From the NCBI GenBank assembly GCA_900617975.1, contig UZAE01000267.1, positions 1-27,924 on the forward strand: a DNA stretch of 27,924 bases, in the 5' to 3' direction. A model generated the notes under the pieces. That model was not told the origin of the DNA, searched no databases, and worked only from the letters and a program-made list of their open reading frames with translations. Source of the stretch: Rodentolepis nana (lineage: Eukaryota; Platyhelminthes; Cestoda; Cyclophyllidea; Hymenolepididae). The position numbers were made by a program, and so were the translations under genes. Each line of letters begins with the position of its first letter. Position 1 is the stretch's first letter. Positions 21,740 to 27,924 of the stretch are shown here, piece after piece.

Positions 21740-24700
21740 GAAGTATGTGTTCATTTTACTGTTTTTAAATAACGAATTCATTTCAAAACCGCATTCATAC
21801 CTTTTTATTTAAATGAACTACGCAGCACCATGTAACAAAGTTCACGATTCTCTCTCCCTCCCTCACCAACTAATTTTGTTTTGAATAGTATTTACAAAAG
21901 TCAATAAAAAATCGTGAAAAAATAAACCGATAGGAACTTTCTCTGGCAAAGTGAAATTGTACTTTGTAAAGATTGTGTTGGTCATTGATTAGACATTACA
22001 AAATAAAACTGGCTTCGCGTTATTATTCGATTGGAAATCCCTGCCGGTAACCGGTTAGTCAAAGGTGCTAAACAGTAATTCCTAAAAATATGAATGCGTA
22101 GAAAGAAAGTAGAAGAGAGATTTAAGGGGAAAATAGTGACCGGGGAAACAATATCTGAAATTTACTAGGGGCTTTAATTCACTCTGGGCTAGGTTGTTTT
22201 CAAACCTCCACCAGTCTAACTTAAAAGGACACTAATAAATTGAGGCTAAAGAACGAGACGACGTGAAATTGAACCAAGCAGTTGGCAACCCAAGCACGTA
22301 GGAATAAAATCAAATGAACTGCACTCATTCTGAAAATAAGGAAGCCTCAAAACCTCTATAGGTCAGGGTAGCTATTTAGAGGTATTCTAAAGGGCTAAGT
22401 AAGTTTTATTTCAAGGGGTGTGCGATAGATTTACCTCCACGTGGTGCACCCTAGGCAACGTATACTCATACCACAAAAGTCTATTAACCGGCAGTTGACT
22501 TCTGACTTCAAACTACAATGACCCGACTGTATTCTACCACTTTCACAGTACTCATCTTACCTTTTCTCTGCCTTTGTGTTTATCTCTTACATTTGTGAAC
22601 CACTCTTCTGTTCCCCCTCTCGACATTTTTTTCAATTTGATGTTCCTTCCCCTCTGTGAAGCCTGAAGTCAACTAAAAGGCTAATGATAACTATCAAAAC
22701 GTCTGTCATTTGATATAAATAAATAATAAGTTTGATTAAAATTTGATTATGAACCCTTACGCGCTAAATTCTCATAAGCACGTGTCATCTTGAAGTTGAA
22801 GTATTGTATCATCATCAATGATAACTCATTAATGAATGTCATTAAAAACCAACCACTGCTTATGCCTGCTAATAGCACCGTAAACTTACAAACTAGTCTT
22901 AAGGAATGATCAAGTTTGTGTGAACGCATTCTCAAGCAGACAAATGAATGCAAATGGTTCGTGAAACGTCGGATTGAAAAATACGCAGAAAACTTGGAGC
23001 TTCATTATTTGAGAACAACCAGCATCTGCTGTAACTGACACACACGGGTGTCCTAGAGCCAAATTCTAACTTGCCCAAGGCATGTTCTGCTGGACTGTTT
23101 TACTCCCACAGTAAAAGTAGTTACAAAAGATACACATCACTTATGTAATTATCATCTATGATGCAAAATTTTCATTTACCAAAAATAGTGTTAGATTTGA
23201 CGAAAATTTCCCTAATTTCTACACAGGACTTTTGATACTACCACATATTAACAAGTAAAGAGAACATTTTGACCTTAAACAATATTTTTTTATGGCGATG
23301 CTTAATCCATCCAATATTCTTGCTACCAATACATTTAATAATGGGGAGGTAAACAAAAAAAACTTACCCGAATAAAGAGGATATTGTTCTGGCGGAAGAT
23401 TATCCCAAAAGAAAGTGGGCGCTAGAACAAATAGAGAACTAGATCCAAAGCCAGCCAAAGCCATGGCACAGCAAAAAAGCGGCAACGCGACAGTGTAATC
23501 AGACGCAATCACTGCCTCTTCTCCTATCTTCAAAATGGTCACCTCAGTCTGATTGCAATGTGATCGATCAATAAACGGTGGAAGCAGGGAGGTCGCATTT
23601 CCCAACGCTAGTTCAGAACACAAGGCCTGACTACCACCACGTCTATTTTGCATACCCGCGACCTTCCCTGGATTATAAGGCCCCGAGAGCCAATGAGGCA
23701 ATGCAAATAAGCCAAACCCCGCTCCAAGAACCAACCCCAGAATCCCAACGATCCGAGGGCGATTTGTTCTTGCAGCATTGACAAATGAGAAACCGATGGT
23801 GGCTAGAACCGATGTGATTTCATAACAGCAGTACATATAGCCGACTTGTCGTGAAGTGAGATCGAATCGCCTTTCAAGAGTTGTGATTATACTACTTAAA
23901 TAGCCAGAAGAGACTAAAGATTGGAAAAAGGACATTGCACATAGGGAGATAAGGAGAACCAAGCTTGTGGCCCAGGGCTGAAGACAAGAAACCATGCAAG
24001 CTGAATCCCCTATATCTGATGGAATAGGTTTGGAGGATAATACAGTCTTCTCCACATTATCGACCCTGTCTGGAGGAGGTATTTGCTGTAAAGGCGGAGA
24101 TGATGGCGGTGGTGGCGAAGGAGACGCCTATAAATTCAAACGAAACATAATTAACTTTGAACTGACCAATTAAAGGAAGTCATCTTCATTGATTTCCATT
24201 TTCTTACCTCAAAGAAAATGAGCAAATAGAGATATCTAATTATTTTAACTTTAATTCCAAATGAGGGAAAATAGAGGAGAAACCAATGGAAACCATAATT
24301 TCAATTCCCTATCTCTTGCATAAGTATGTGAATTTTAATCAAACTGGAAGGTAAAATTAATAAAAATGGGGGTAAAAATAAGTACCACACAGTTACTACT
24401 GAACTCACAACTCAACTCCGAGACACAAACACTTAAGGCATTGTAGTGAGGTAACATATACCAGTAAGCGTCTTCCGATATTCATTTTAGACAAGGAAAA
24501 GCTTTCTAAACCAACTCATAAAGGAGGTCAATTTAAAAGCATTCACCCAAGATGTAAACCGATAAGAAGCTAACTCATGATTCCTGCTAATCAAAATCTC
24601 ATTCTCCGTAAAAGGTAGATTAATGACTTACAAAACGATTATTAGTGATAAACCAACGAATTGGAAACTTCTGTTTCTTTAAATACCGTCTGCCCAAATC

Positions 24701-25101
24701 AGACATGAATTGTAAAATCCTTCCCAACGACTAATGACGTAGAAACAAGTGAATAAGACTAGCATGGCCAAACACAGAAGTAGATCTAATGGTTAAAAAA
24801 GTAGGTAATTTATCAGACATTAGTTCATCGAAAAATACTAAGATTGAAGAAATAAGCTTTAGATTTGAAAAGCTTAGATATTAATAAAACAGACGATCTA
24901 AAGAACCAGGCATTCAAATAACGAAGCATATCATCCTAAAGCAGCTTTATTCTCGTCTAATGTCCGAACTAATGCATAGTGAACTATTTTGGGTTCTCAC
25001 GAATTCAGGTGCCTATAAATGAATAAACCCTGCAAGTTTGCCCTCTCGTGCATAGTAAAAGGTATACCTACTAACGTAGCGCAATAATAATGACTTTATC
25101 T

Positions 25102-25132
<31 letters not shown>

Positions 25133-25970
25133 GATGGCGTATTGATCATTGTGAATGTCTAGTGAGCGGAATGACAAGCAGCAAGAGAGGATTCAGCAGG
25201 ACGTTTTTATGATATCAGTCGTTGCCCAGCGATACAATTTAAGGTGTGATGTATTCGAATGAATTAATCAACCATTTCCTTGATCCCATTTAGTCTAATA
25301 GATCAATTGTGATTATGACTAGGACTTAAATCTCTAGATTTCAATAAGTACTCATTTTGCTGACAAAGAGGATCGAACTGAAGAGACTAATGATAGATCC
25401 ACAAGGACAAGTTGACTAGAAAATGATGTTAACTATCAGGTTATCTTACATTTTACATACACCACATAAACTATAAAATGCATTTCTTCTAGATATTTTA
25501 AATAACATTATCAAAAGCGAAAAGATAGTATTTACAAACTGAGAAGTAACAATCCCTCCTTTTTCGTCAATCAGAGTTGTAGTACTGGGAGGAATAAATA
25601 TCGGCGGAGGTGGTGGAAAATAGAGATGCATTCCAGGGTCTGAAGCATTTCGACAATGCCCGCGACCTCTTGAAACCGCAAGTCTAGATGGTTTGGAGGT
25701 TACCCCAAGTGGAGCTTGCAAGAAAACGTGTGGTGAAGTGGCTGAAACTATACGTCGATGCGCCCTAAGAAAAGCAGCAGATCTAGATGGTTGAGAATCG
25801 GTTGCTTGAAATTGAGACTGAGTATAGTAATATGATGGAGGATGCATGCAGGAGTAAACATAATTCAAAACGCCCTTATCCCAATCGATTAAACTGGTGT
25901 TGGAGGCAGTTTTCGAACCGCTACGACTCCGGCGTGGGACTCCAGACCCATTCCAAGACGGGGAAGTCAT
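11127..25970 (-). CDS. Organic anion transporting polypeptide (OATP/SLCO family), complete, 10 exons, 1049 aa
   Basis: Exons in transcript order: 25536-25970, 23368-24127, 19722-20005, 18502-18886, 16611-16775, 16342-16546, 13190-13472, 11934-12210, 11570-11846, 11127-11205. Their sum is 3150 bases, an exact multiple of three, and every junction joins in phase. The product is a 12-helix plasma-membrane transporter of the OATP family, which carries amphipathic organic anions such as steroid conjugates and eicosanoids sodium-independently (family knowledge; substrate unknown here). Landmarks: first helix near residues 200-222, two N-glycosylation sites in the second outer loop (NATS, NQTE), the signature WLGAWWLG at 443-450, a Kazal-like loop with ten cysteines, and RTLAFIPTPIYFG before the last helices. 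Odd points: about 199 Pro/Ser-rich residues before helix 1 and a 128-codon exon within the central inner loop, so it is longer than the usual 650-750 residues. No specific SLCO subfamily symbol is justified. Confidence 0.95.
11206..11569 (-). other. OATP intron 9, 364 bases
   Basis: Donor GTGAGT, acceptor TTTTAG. The open frame at 11081-11293 crosses its acceptor and is in a different reading from the exon 10 product. Confidence 0.7.
11570..11846 (-). CDS. OATP exon 9 (last outer loop and helix 12)
   Basis: Acceptor GAGTGCAG, donor TTG|GTGAGT, phase 1 in and phase 2 out. It encodes FIPTPIYFGALMDRTC, then an unusually long loop rich in serine, GACLEYD and the final hydrophobic segment FKCLSIFIALLTW. 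The apparent TGA stop at 11568-11566 lies inside the donor GTGAGT, so translation is taken on into exon 10. An in-frame 87-base intron may be present at 11683-11769. Confidence 0.9.
11934..12210 (-). CDS. OATP exon 8 (end of Kazal-like loop, helices 10-11)
   Basis: Acceptor AATTTCAG, donor CTTG|GTGAGG, phase 0 in and phase 1 out. It starts VYTDCNC, the family's Y.xCxC motif, then has VCNPLCPNYVPFLIV (helix 10), the outer turn NPSNVVTLSCVDPKDGTAAL and ALGLQVFFARTL. The open frame continuing through the next 87 bases is an intron. Confidence 0.93.
12211..13189 (-). other. OATP intron 7, 979 bases
   Basis: A GT-AG intron. The open frames at 12546-12770 and 12856-13143 resemble no known protein, and no repeat copy is seen. 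Confidence 0.75.
13190..13472 (-). CDS. OATP exon 7 (Kazal-like extracellular loop)
   Basis: Acceptor TTCGTTAG, donor GAG|GTAATT, phase 2 in and phase 0 out. It encodes SNLTAPCNAVC, a glycine run, SDYNPVCWES and FLNPCLAGC, which are the ordered cysteines of the large OATP outer loop between helices 9 and 10. NLT is a likely glycosylation site. The overlapping hydrophobic frame at 13186-13461 is a shadow. Confidence 0.93.
14241..14261 (+). repeat. G-rich tract, potential G-quadruplex
   Basis: G6-A-G5-A-G8: nineteen G in 21 bases, enough for four G-runs. It is on the plus strand, which is the template strand for the OATP gene. Confidence 0.8.
15040..15095 (+). repeat. tRNA-derived sequence (SINE head or tRNA pseudogene)
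   Basis: TGGTTAGGATGG (15047-15058) resembles a tRNA A box and GGATTCAACTCC (15082-15093) a B box (consensus GGTTCRANTCC), with tRNA-like spacing between them. The intervening GCCGGCCACGCGATCGG resembles a decayed Glu/Asp-type anticodon arm. No clean acceptor stem is visible, so it is not called a working tRNA. It may head a SINE reaching about 15270, but that end is not defined by any second copy here. Confidence 0.55.
16342..16546 (-). CDS. OATP exon 6 (helices 8-9)
   Basis: Acceptor CTTTTAG, donor AACC|GTGAGT, phase 1 in and phase 2 out. It encodes GAVVVPSAVLGVLSGALLM, a second hydrophobic span and LNCSANQMAGVSATYDGK, the family's N..(I/M)AGV..(S/T)Y.G entry to the cysteine-rich loop. Confidence 0.93.
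16611..16775 (-). CDS. OATP exon 5 (helix 7)
   Basis: Acceptor TTCATCAG, donor ACTG|GTTGGT, phase 1 at both ends; a 64-base intron separates it from exon 6. It encodes FLRVVKNPIWLGVTATTVTE and AAKYLQAQFRV, the (K)NP....... ..KY.E.QF pattern of OATP helix 7. Confidence 0.92.
16776..18501 (-). other. OATP intron 4, 1726 bases
   Basis: A GT-AG intron. Open frames at 17024-17290, 18001-18189 and 18198-18467 encode nothing recognisable. A locally GC-richer patch lies near 17740-17840 without an identifiable feature. Confidence 0.75.
18502..18886 (-). CDS. OATP exon 4 (central cytoplasmic loop)
   Basis: Acceptor TTCTGCTCAG, donor CGAG|GTATGT, phase 0 in and phase 1 out. The 128 codons start LSTPEDDEKIDAGEP and end KGFSFSRWRSDFSRKYR. 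The segment is Ser/Pro/Gln-rich, has no hydrophobic span and becomes basic towards helix 7. It is the inner loop between helices 6 and 7, longer than usual and probably disordered, with many potential phosphorylation sites. Confidence 0.88.
18887..19721 (-). other. OATP intron 3, 835 bases
   Basis: Donor GTAAGC, acceptor TGCTCAG. Nothing recognisable inside. Confidence 0.75.
19722..20005 (-). CDS. OATP exon 3 (helices 5-6, family signature)
   Basis: Acceptor CCCCTTAG, donor GCG|GTAAGC, phase 1 in and phase 0 out. It encodes SSAGLGPAFGFMAGAAF (helix 5), the OATP signature WLGAWWLG and PVLLFPRRLPARSGDE at the inner end of helix 6. Confidence 0.95.
20747..20780. repeat. Imperfect palindrome at the LINE 5' boundary
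   Basis: AACATAACA-TATTA, loop TGT, TAATA-ATG-TGTTATGTT. The two arms pair over 14 bases with a 3-base bulge. It overlaps the first readable codons of the LINE fragment. Confidence 0.7.
20771..20977 (+). pseudogene. LINE ORF2 C-terminal fragment with zinc-knuckle-like motif
   Basis: 68 codons. TGHDCLAKHLHRSGIY is followed by TCPLCNLQEKMEKTHLMWC, a C-x2-C...H-x3-C pattern, and then ALKTTTETQRYWEARRQQ. This is the short cysteine/histidine domain found at the C-terminus of many non-LTR ORF2 proteins. The polymerase domain and start codon are missing. Cys codons where the family usually has Arg (CSCLCTGHD) look like C-to-T decay. The clade is not assigned. Confidence 0.8.
20985..21018 (+). repeat. 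(TA)n followed by C15
   Basis: About nine TA units run directly into fifteen C (21004-21018) and then CACCCACCC, inside the 3' UTR of the LINE fragment. Confidence 0.9.
21684..21735. repeat. (AT)n microsatellite, about 26 units
   Basis: 52 bases of uninterrupted AT alternation. It is self-complementary and likely variable in length. Confidence 0.95.
22400..22410 (+). repeat. Candidate target-site duplication of SINE copy 2, left
   Basis: TAAGTTTTATT, matching TAAGTTTGATT at 22727-22737 in 10 of 11 positions. Confidence 0.6.
22411..22726 (+). mobile_element. SINE-like retroelement, copy 2 (longest)
   Basis: 316 bases with the head absent from copy 1: GTGTGCGATAGATTTACC, then CACGTGGTGCACCCTAGGC and ACGTATACTCATA. 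It continues with the common body (TTGACTTCTGACTTCAAAC), a pyrimidine-rich centre and the tail AGCCTGAAGTCAAC / TAAAAGGCTAATG / TGATAACTATCAAAACG, ending in TAAATAAATAATAA. The head contains two palindromes, CACGTG and GGTGCACC. No clear tRNA A and B boxes are seen, so the origin of the head (tRNA, 5S, 7SL or other) is unresolved. It is antisense in an OATP intron. Confidence 0.85.
22727..22737 (+). repeat. Candidate target-site duplication of SINE copy 2, right
   Basis: TAAGTTTGATT, one mismatch from 22400-22410, directly after the element's AAT-rich tail. Confidence 0.6.
23368..24127 (-). CDS. OATP exon 2 (helices 1-4)
   Basis: Acceptor TTTATAG, donor TCGG|GTAAGT, phase 0 in and phase 1 out. 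After a proline-rich start (SPPPPSSPPLQQIPPP) it encodes helix 1, SGYLSSIITTLERRFDL, helices 2-3, LFALPHWLSGPY, a loop with two N-glycosylation sites, and helix 4 ending with PPEQYPLYSG. These are core OATP motifs in the expected order. Confidence 0.94.
24128..25535 (-). other. OATP intron 1, 1408 bases
   Basis: Donor GTAAAT, acceptor TTTATAG. It contains a C9-(TC)11 tract at 25102-25132. No other feature is seen. Confidence 0.7.
25102..25132 (+). repeat. C9-(TC)11 microsatellite
   Basis: Nine C followed by eleven TC units. It is polypurine on the OATP transcript strand. Confidence 0.92.
25536..25970 (-). CDS. OATP exon 1 (cytoplasmic N-terminus)
   Basis: Starts at ATG 25970-25968 (MTSPSWNGSGVPRRSRSGSK), the first Met after an in-frame TAG, and ends CAGTTT|GTAAAT in phase 0. 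The 145 residues are Ser/Arg/Pro-rich with a PPPPPIFIPP run near 25600 and no membrane segment. The donor is weaker than the others; phase and the shared proline-rich character of the next exon support the join. A splice acceptor sits one base before the ATG. Confidence 0.82.
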
Positions 25971-25971
25971 T

Positions 25972-26289
25972 CTAAATGAAAAAACAGAAAACTATAAATA
26001 ATAATAAATTAATACGGATTTATGGGAGACCGAATAAAATACACAAGAACATACTAAAAAGTCTCAATTAAAATAAAACTCATTGAACATAAATTCGAAA
26101 AAAAGATAAATAGCCATAACTATGTGAAGTTAAAAGTCACAAGGCAAACTAAAAAATTAGCAAAAACACTTCGGTGACCAAGTACCTAACGGTAATTGAG
26201 CACACCTGGGTAAAACTCTACTTTAATGGAAAAACATATCTCAAATATTTTAAACGATTAAACTCACTTATGGCGGCAACCAAGAGCAT
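25972..26289 (-). promoter_or_regulatory. Possible OATP 5' leader exon, intron and upstream ORF
   Basis: On the minus strand a T-rich tract ends TTTCATTTAG at 25972, a good splice acceptor one base before the OATP ATG. A strong donor, CCATAA|GTGAGT, lies at 26268|26267, at the edge of a locally GC-richer block (about 26270-26370). Joining them would give a 296-base 5' UTR intron. The leader would carry a small upstream ORF (ATG at 26289, MLLVAAIK) whose TGA overlaps the main ATG. The acceptor could instead receive a trans-spliced leader, as is common in flatworms. Confidence 0.35.
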
Positions 26290-27606
26290 CCAATCCGTAA
26301 AATATTTTAGGCGACACAAGGACAAAAAATTCCGGAACACGCGCCCGAAATCTTTCAGTCACAGTTAGGCCAAAGTGATTTATTTATTCTTGTAAAATGT
26401 TATATTAATATACACCGAAAAAGACATTTATGCCATGGAAAGCTGAATAAAGCATTAATAATTTTTAAAATTAACTTATAATTAGTTAAAGTGTTTTTTA
26501 AATATTTTATTTAATTTGTTATTTCATTTCGCTCAAAATATCATTGAATATGACTAAATGGTCAAAAGTTTCTTCATTATTTCTATCCTTAAATTTCTTT
26601 TTGTCAATCATTATTCCCGTTAGTATATTCTTCTCTTTTATTTATATTACCATTGCTGTTTATTCATAGAAGTGGATAAACAAATGTAAAACTCGAATTA
26701 AATCTAAATAAATTCATATTTCGCCCTAATTAAAGAAATCATGATATTGAAATTCAAATCAATTCCAACGCATAATGTTGAGCAACATAAAATGTTATCC
26801 TCAGATTCAGCTGTATTTTATTCCTTTTTAAGAAGCGTTAAAAGCAGGCATTCTTTTGACATTTATAATATTGGGCACTGTTCGTCATGGAAATGAGGAA
26901 ATACAGAAATTTAACATCAATCAGATTTATTTGTTTAAAAGAAACAACTTAAGAAGCAGAAAAAAACATAAAACGATCCCATACTTGAAAATGACAATAC
27001 TTTTACAATAAAATGCGCATTATCAACAGCGGGGCGATTTCACAGTTCGTTATTCGATTATCCCTTCGAGGTTGGTGATTTTATGATAATTCTTTTCATA
27101 TTAAAATGCTTTGCTTCCAAACGACAACGAATCAAAGAAAGTTATATAAAATATGATTTTCATGATGTTTGAGAATATGATCTGTTTAGGGAGGCTTACT
27201 ATTTATATATCAATATCTCAATTCATTCATCATTAAAATCAAGATTCAGACATGTCCGTCACTCTGCAATGTTTCATTGAAGTGATTTTGAGCTGGACAA
27301 ATATAAAGGAAAATTCTAAACCAATTGAGTCCTTCAGTAATTTGTGATGATTGCTATAATATGGGAAGCAAGGGTTAACTTGATTGCGATGTTTAGTTCA
27401 TTTTTGAAAAAAATTTTCATTTTTTCATTTCAATGCGATTGCATTTGATTGTGGATCAATTTAAATATTTAAGAAAAAATGTTGTGCATATCATGATCCT
27501 TCAGTGACCTCCACAATGTGGAATATTACACTCTAACGGCAGTAATGCATCCAGCAACATCTTTCGAGAATGTCTCTAAAATTTCACGGGTAACTAGTTT
27601 TCATGT
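26290..27606. other. Intergenic, upstream of the OATP gene
   Basis: Very AT-rich sequence between the possible leader exon and the last SINE copy. A TATATTAATATA string near 26401-26412 lies about 30 bases before the GC-richer block on the minus strand and could be a TATA-like element, but such strings are frequent here. No gene is supported; the frame at 26174-26368 looks like chance. Confidence 0.5.
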
Positions 27607-27886
27607 GGAGTGTGCGATAGACTTACCTACATATGGTGCACCCTAGACAACGTATACTCATACGGCAAAAAAGTCTATAAACCGACAGTTTATTTCTGAC
27701 CTCAAACTACAATGGTCCCACTGCAAGTCACATTCAACCCCTTCCACAATACTCACCTCAATTTTTTTCTGCCTACATATCTGTATTTTTACATTTTTGA
27801 AAACTTTTCTCTTTTCTTCCTTTGGCGTCCCTTCCTTTCTGTGAAGTCTGAAGTCAATTAAATGGCACATGATAACTATCAAAACG
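27607..27886 (+). mobile_element. SINE-like retroelement, copy 3
   Basis: Head GAGTGTGCGATAGACTTACC, then ATGGTGCACCCTAGACAACG, body GACCTCAAACTACAATGG, pyrimidine-rich centre, and tail GAAGTCAATTAAATGGC followed by TGATAACTATCAAAACG. It has no AAT-rich end: the tail runs straight into another head. It is the most diverged of the three copies. The minus-strand frame at 27658-27882 is a shadow. Confidence 0.82.
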
Positions 27887-27924
27887 ATAGACTTACCCCC
27901 ACGTGGTGCACCCTGGGCAACGTA
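27885..27924 (+). mobile_element. SINE-like retroelement, head of a fused fourth copy (cut by window end)
   Basis: CGATAGACTTACCCCCACGT followed by GGTGCACCCTGGGCAACGTA matches the heads at 22422-22461 and 27615-27653. It begins within the CG that ends the previous tail, giving a head-to-tail fusion. Confidence 0.82.

Larger units (their letters stand above)
20006..23367 (-). other. OATP intron 2, 3362 bases, repeat-rich
   Basis: The largest intron. It holds an imperfect palindrome at 20747-20780, a LINE fragment at 20771-21115, a (TA)n-C15 tract at 20985-21018, a long (AT)n tract at 21684-21735 and SINE-like copy 2 at 22411-22726. All retroelements are antisense to the OATP gene. Confidence 0.8.

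Noticed and set aside
22747..22953. 68-codon minus-strand frame next to SINE copy 2
   Set aside because: No recognisable motif and AT-rich codons; a faint likeness of the region to retroelement proteins could not be supported on either strand.
26174..26368. 64-codon plus-strand frame upstream of the OATP gene
   Set aside because: Non-ATG start, Lys/Arg-rich chance composition and no homology recognised.

Overview
The window is eukaryotic nuclear DNA: AT-rich, split genes with GT-AG introns, large non-coding introns and retroelement debris. The gene structures and a LINE/SINE pair suggest a lophotrochozoan, most plausibly a parasitic flatworm (tapeworm or fluke). That placement is inference; no marker here settles it.

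Three protein genes can be reconstructed, and every exon joins its neighbour in phase. (1) Positions 202-7782, plus strand: the last 12 exons (955 complete codons plus stop) of the endosomal J-domain protein DNAJC13/RME-8; its N-terminal part, including the J domain, lies before the window. (2) Positions 9498-9926, plus strand: an intact, intronless TXNL4A/DIM1 gene (U5 snRNP 15-kDa protein, 142 aa). (3) Positions 25970 down to 11127, minus strand: a complete ten-exon organic anion transporting polypeptide (OATP/SLCO), 3150 coding bases and 1049 aa, with a long cytoplasmic N-terminus, enlarged loops and a short recovered last exon. Genes 2 and 3 converge tail to tail; genes 1 and 2 are in tandem, 1.7 kb apart. 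They share no pathway: endosomal recycling, pre-mRNA splicing and membrane transport.

Introns and flanks carry a SINE-like family: copies at 3914-4199, 22411-22726 and 27607-27886, plus the head of another copy fused to the last one at the window end. A 5'-truncated non-LTR retrotransposon piece at 20771-21115 keeps the C-terminal zinc-knuckle part of its reverse transcriptase ORF and ends in the same 3' tail as the SINEs. That tail can fold into a stem whose pairing is kept by a compensatory change. Two SINE copies have recognisable target-site duplications, one perfect over 12 bases. A separate tRNA-like sequence lies at about 15040-15095.

Regions 7783-9497, 9927-11126 and 25971-27606 are AT-rich and show only candidate polyadenylation signals and a possible 5' leader exon of the transporter gene. 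There is no sign of a prokaryotic or viral system.
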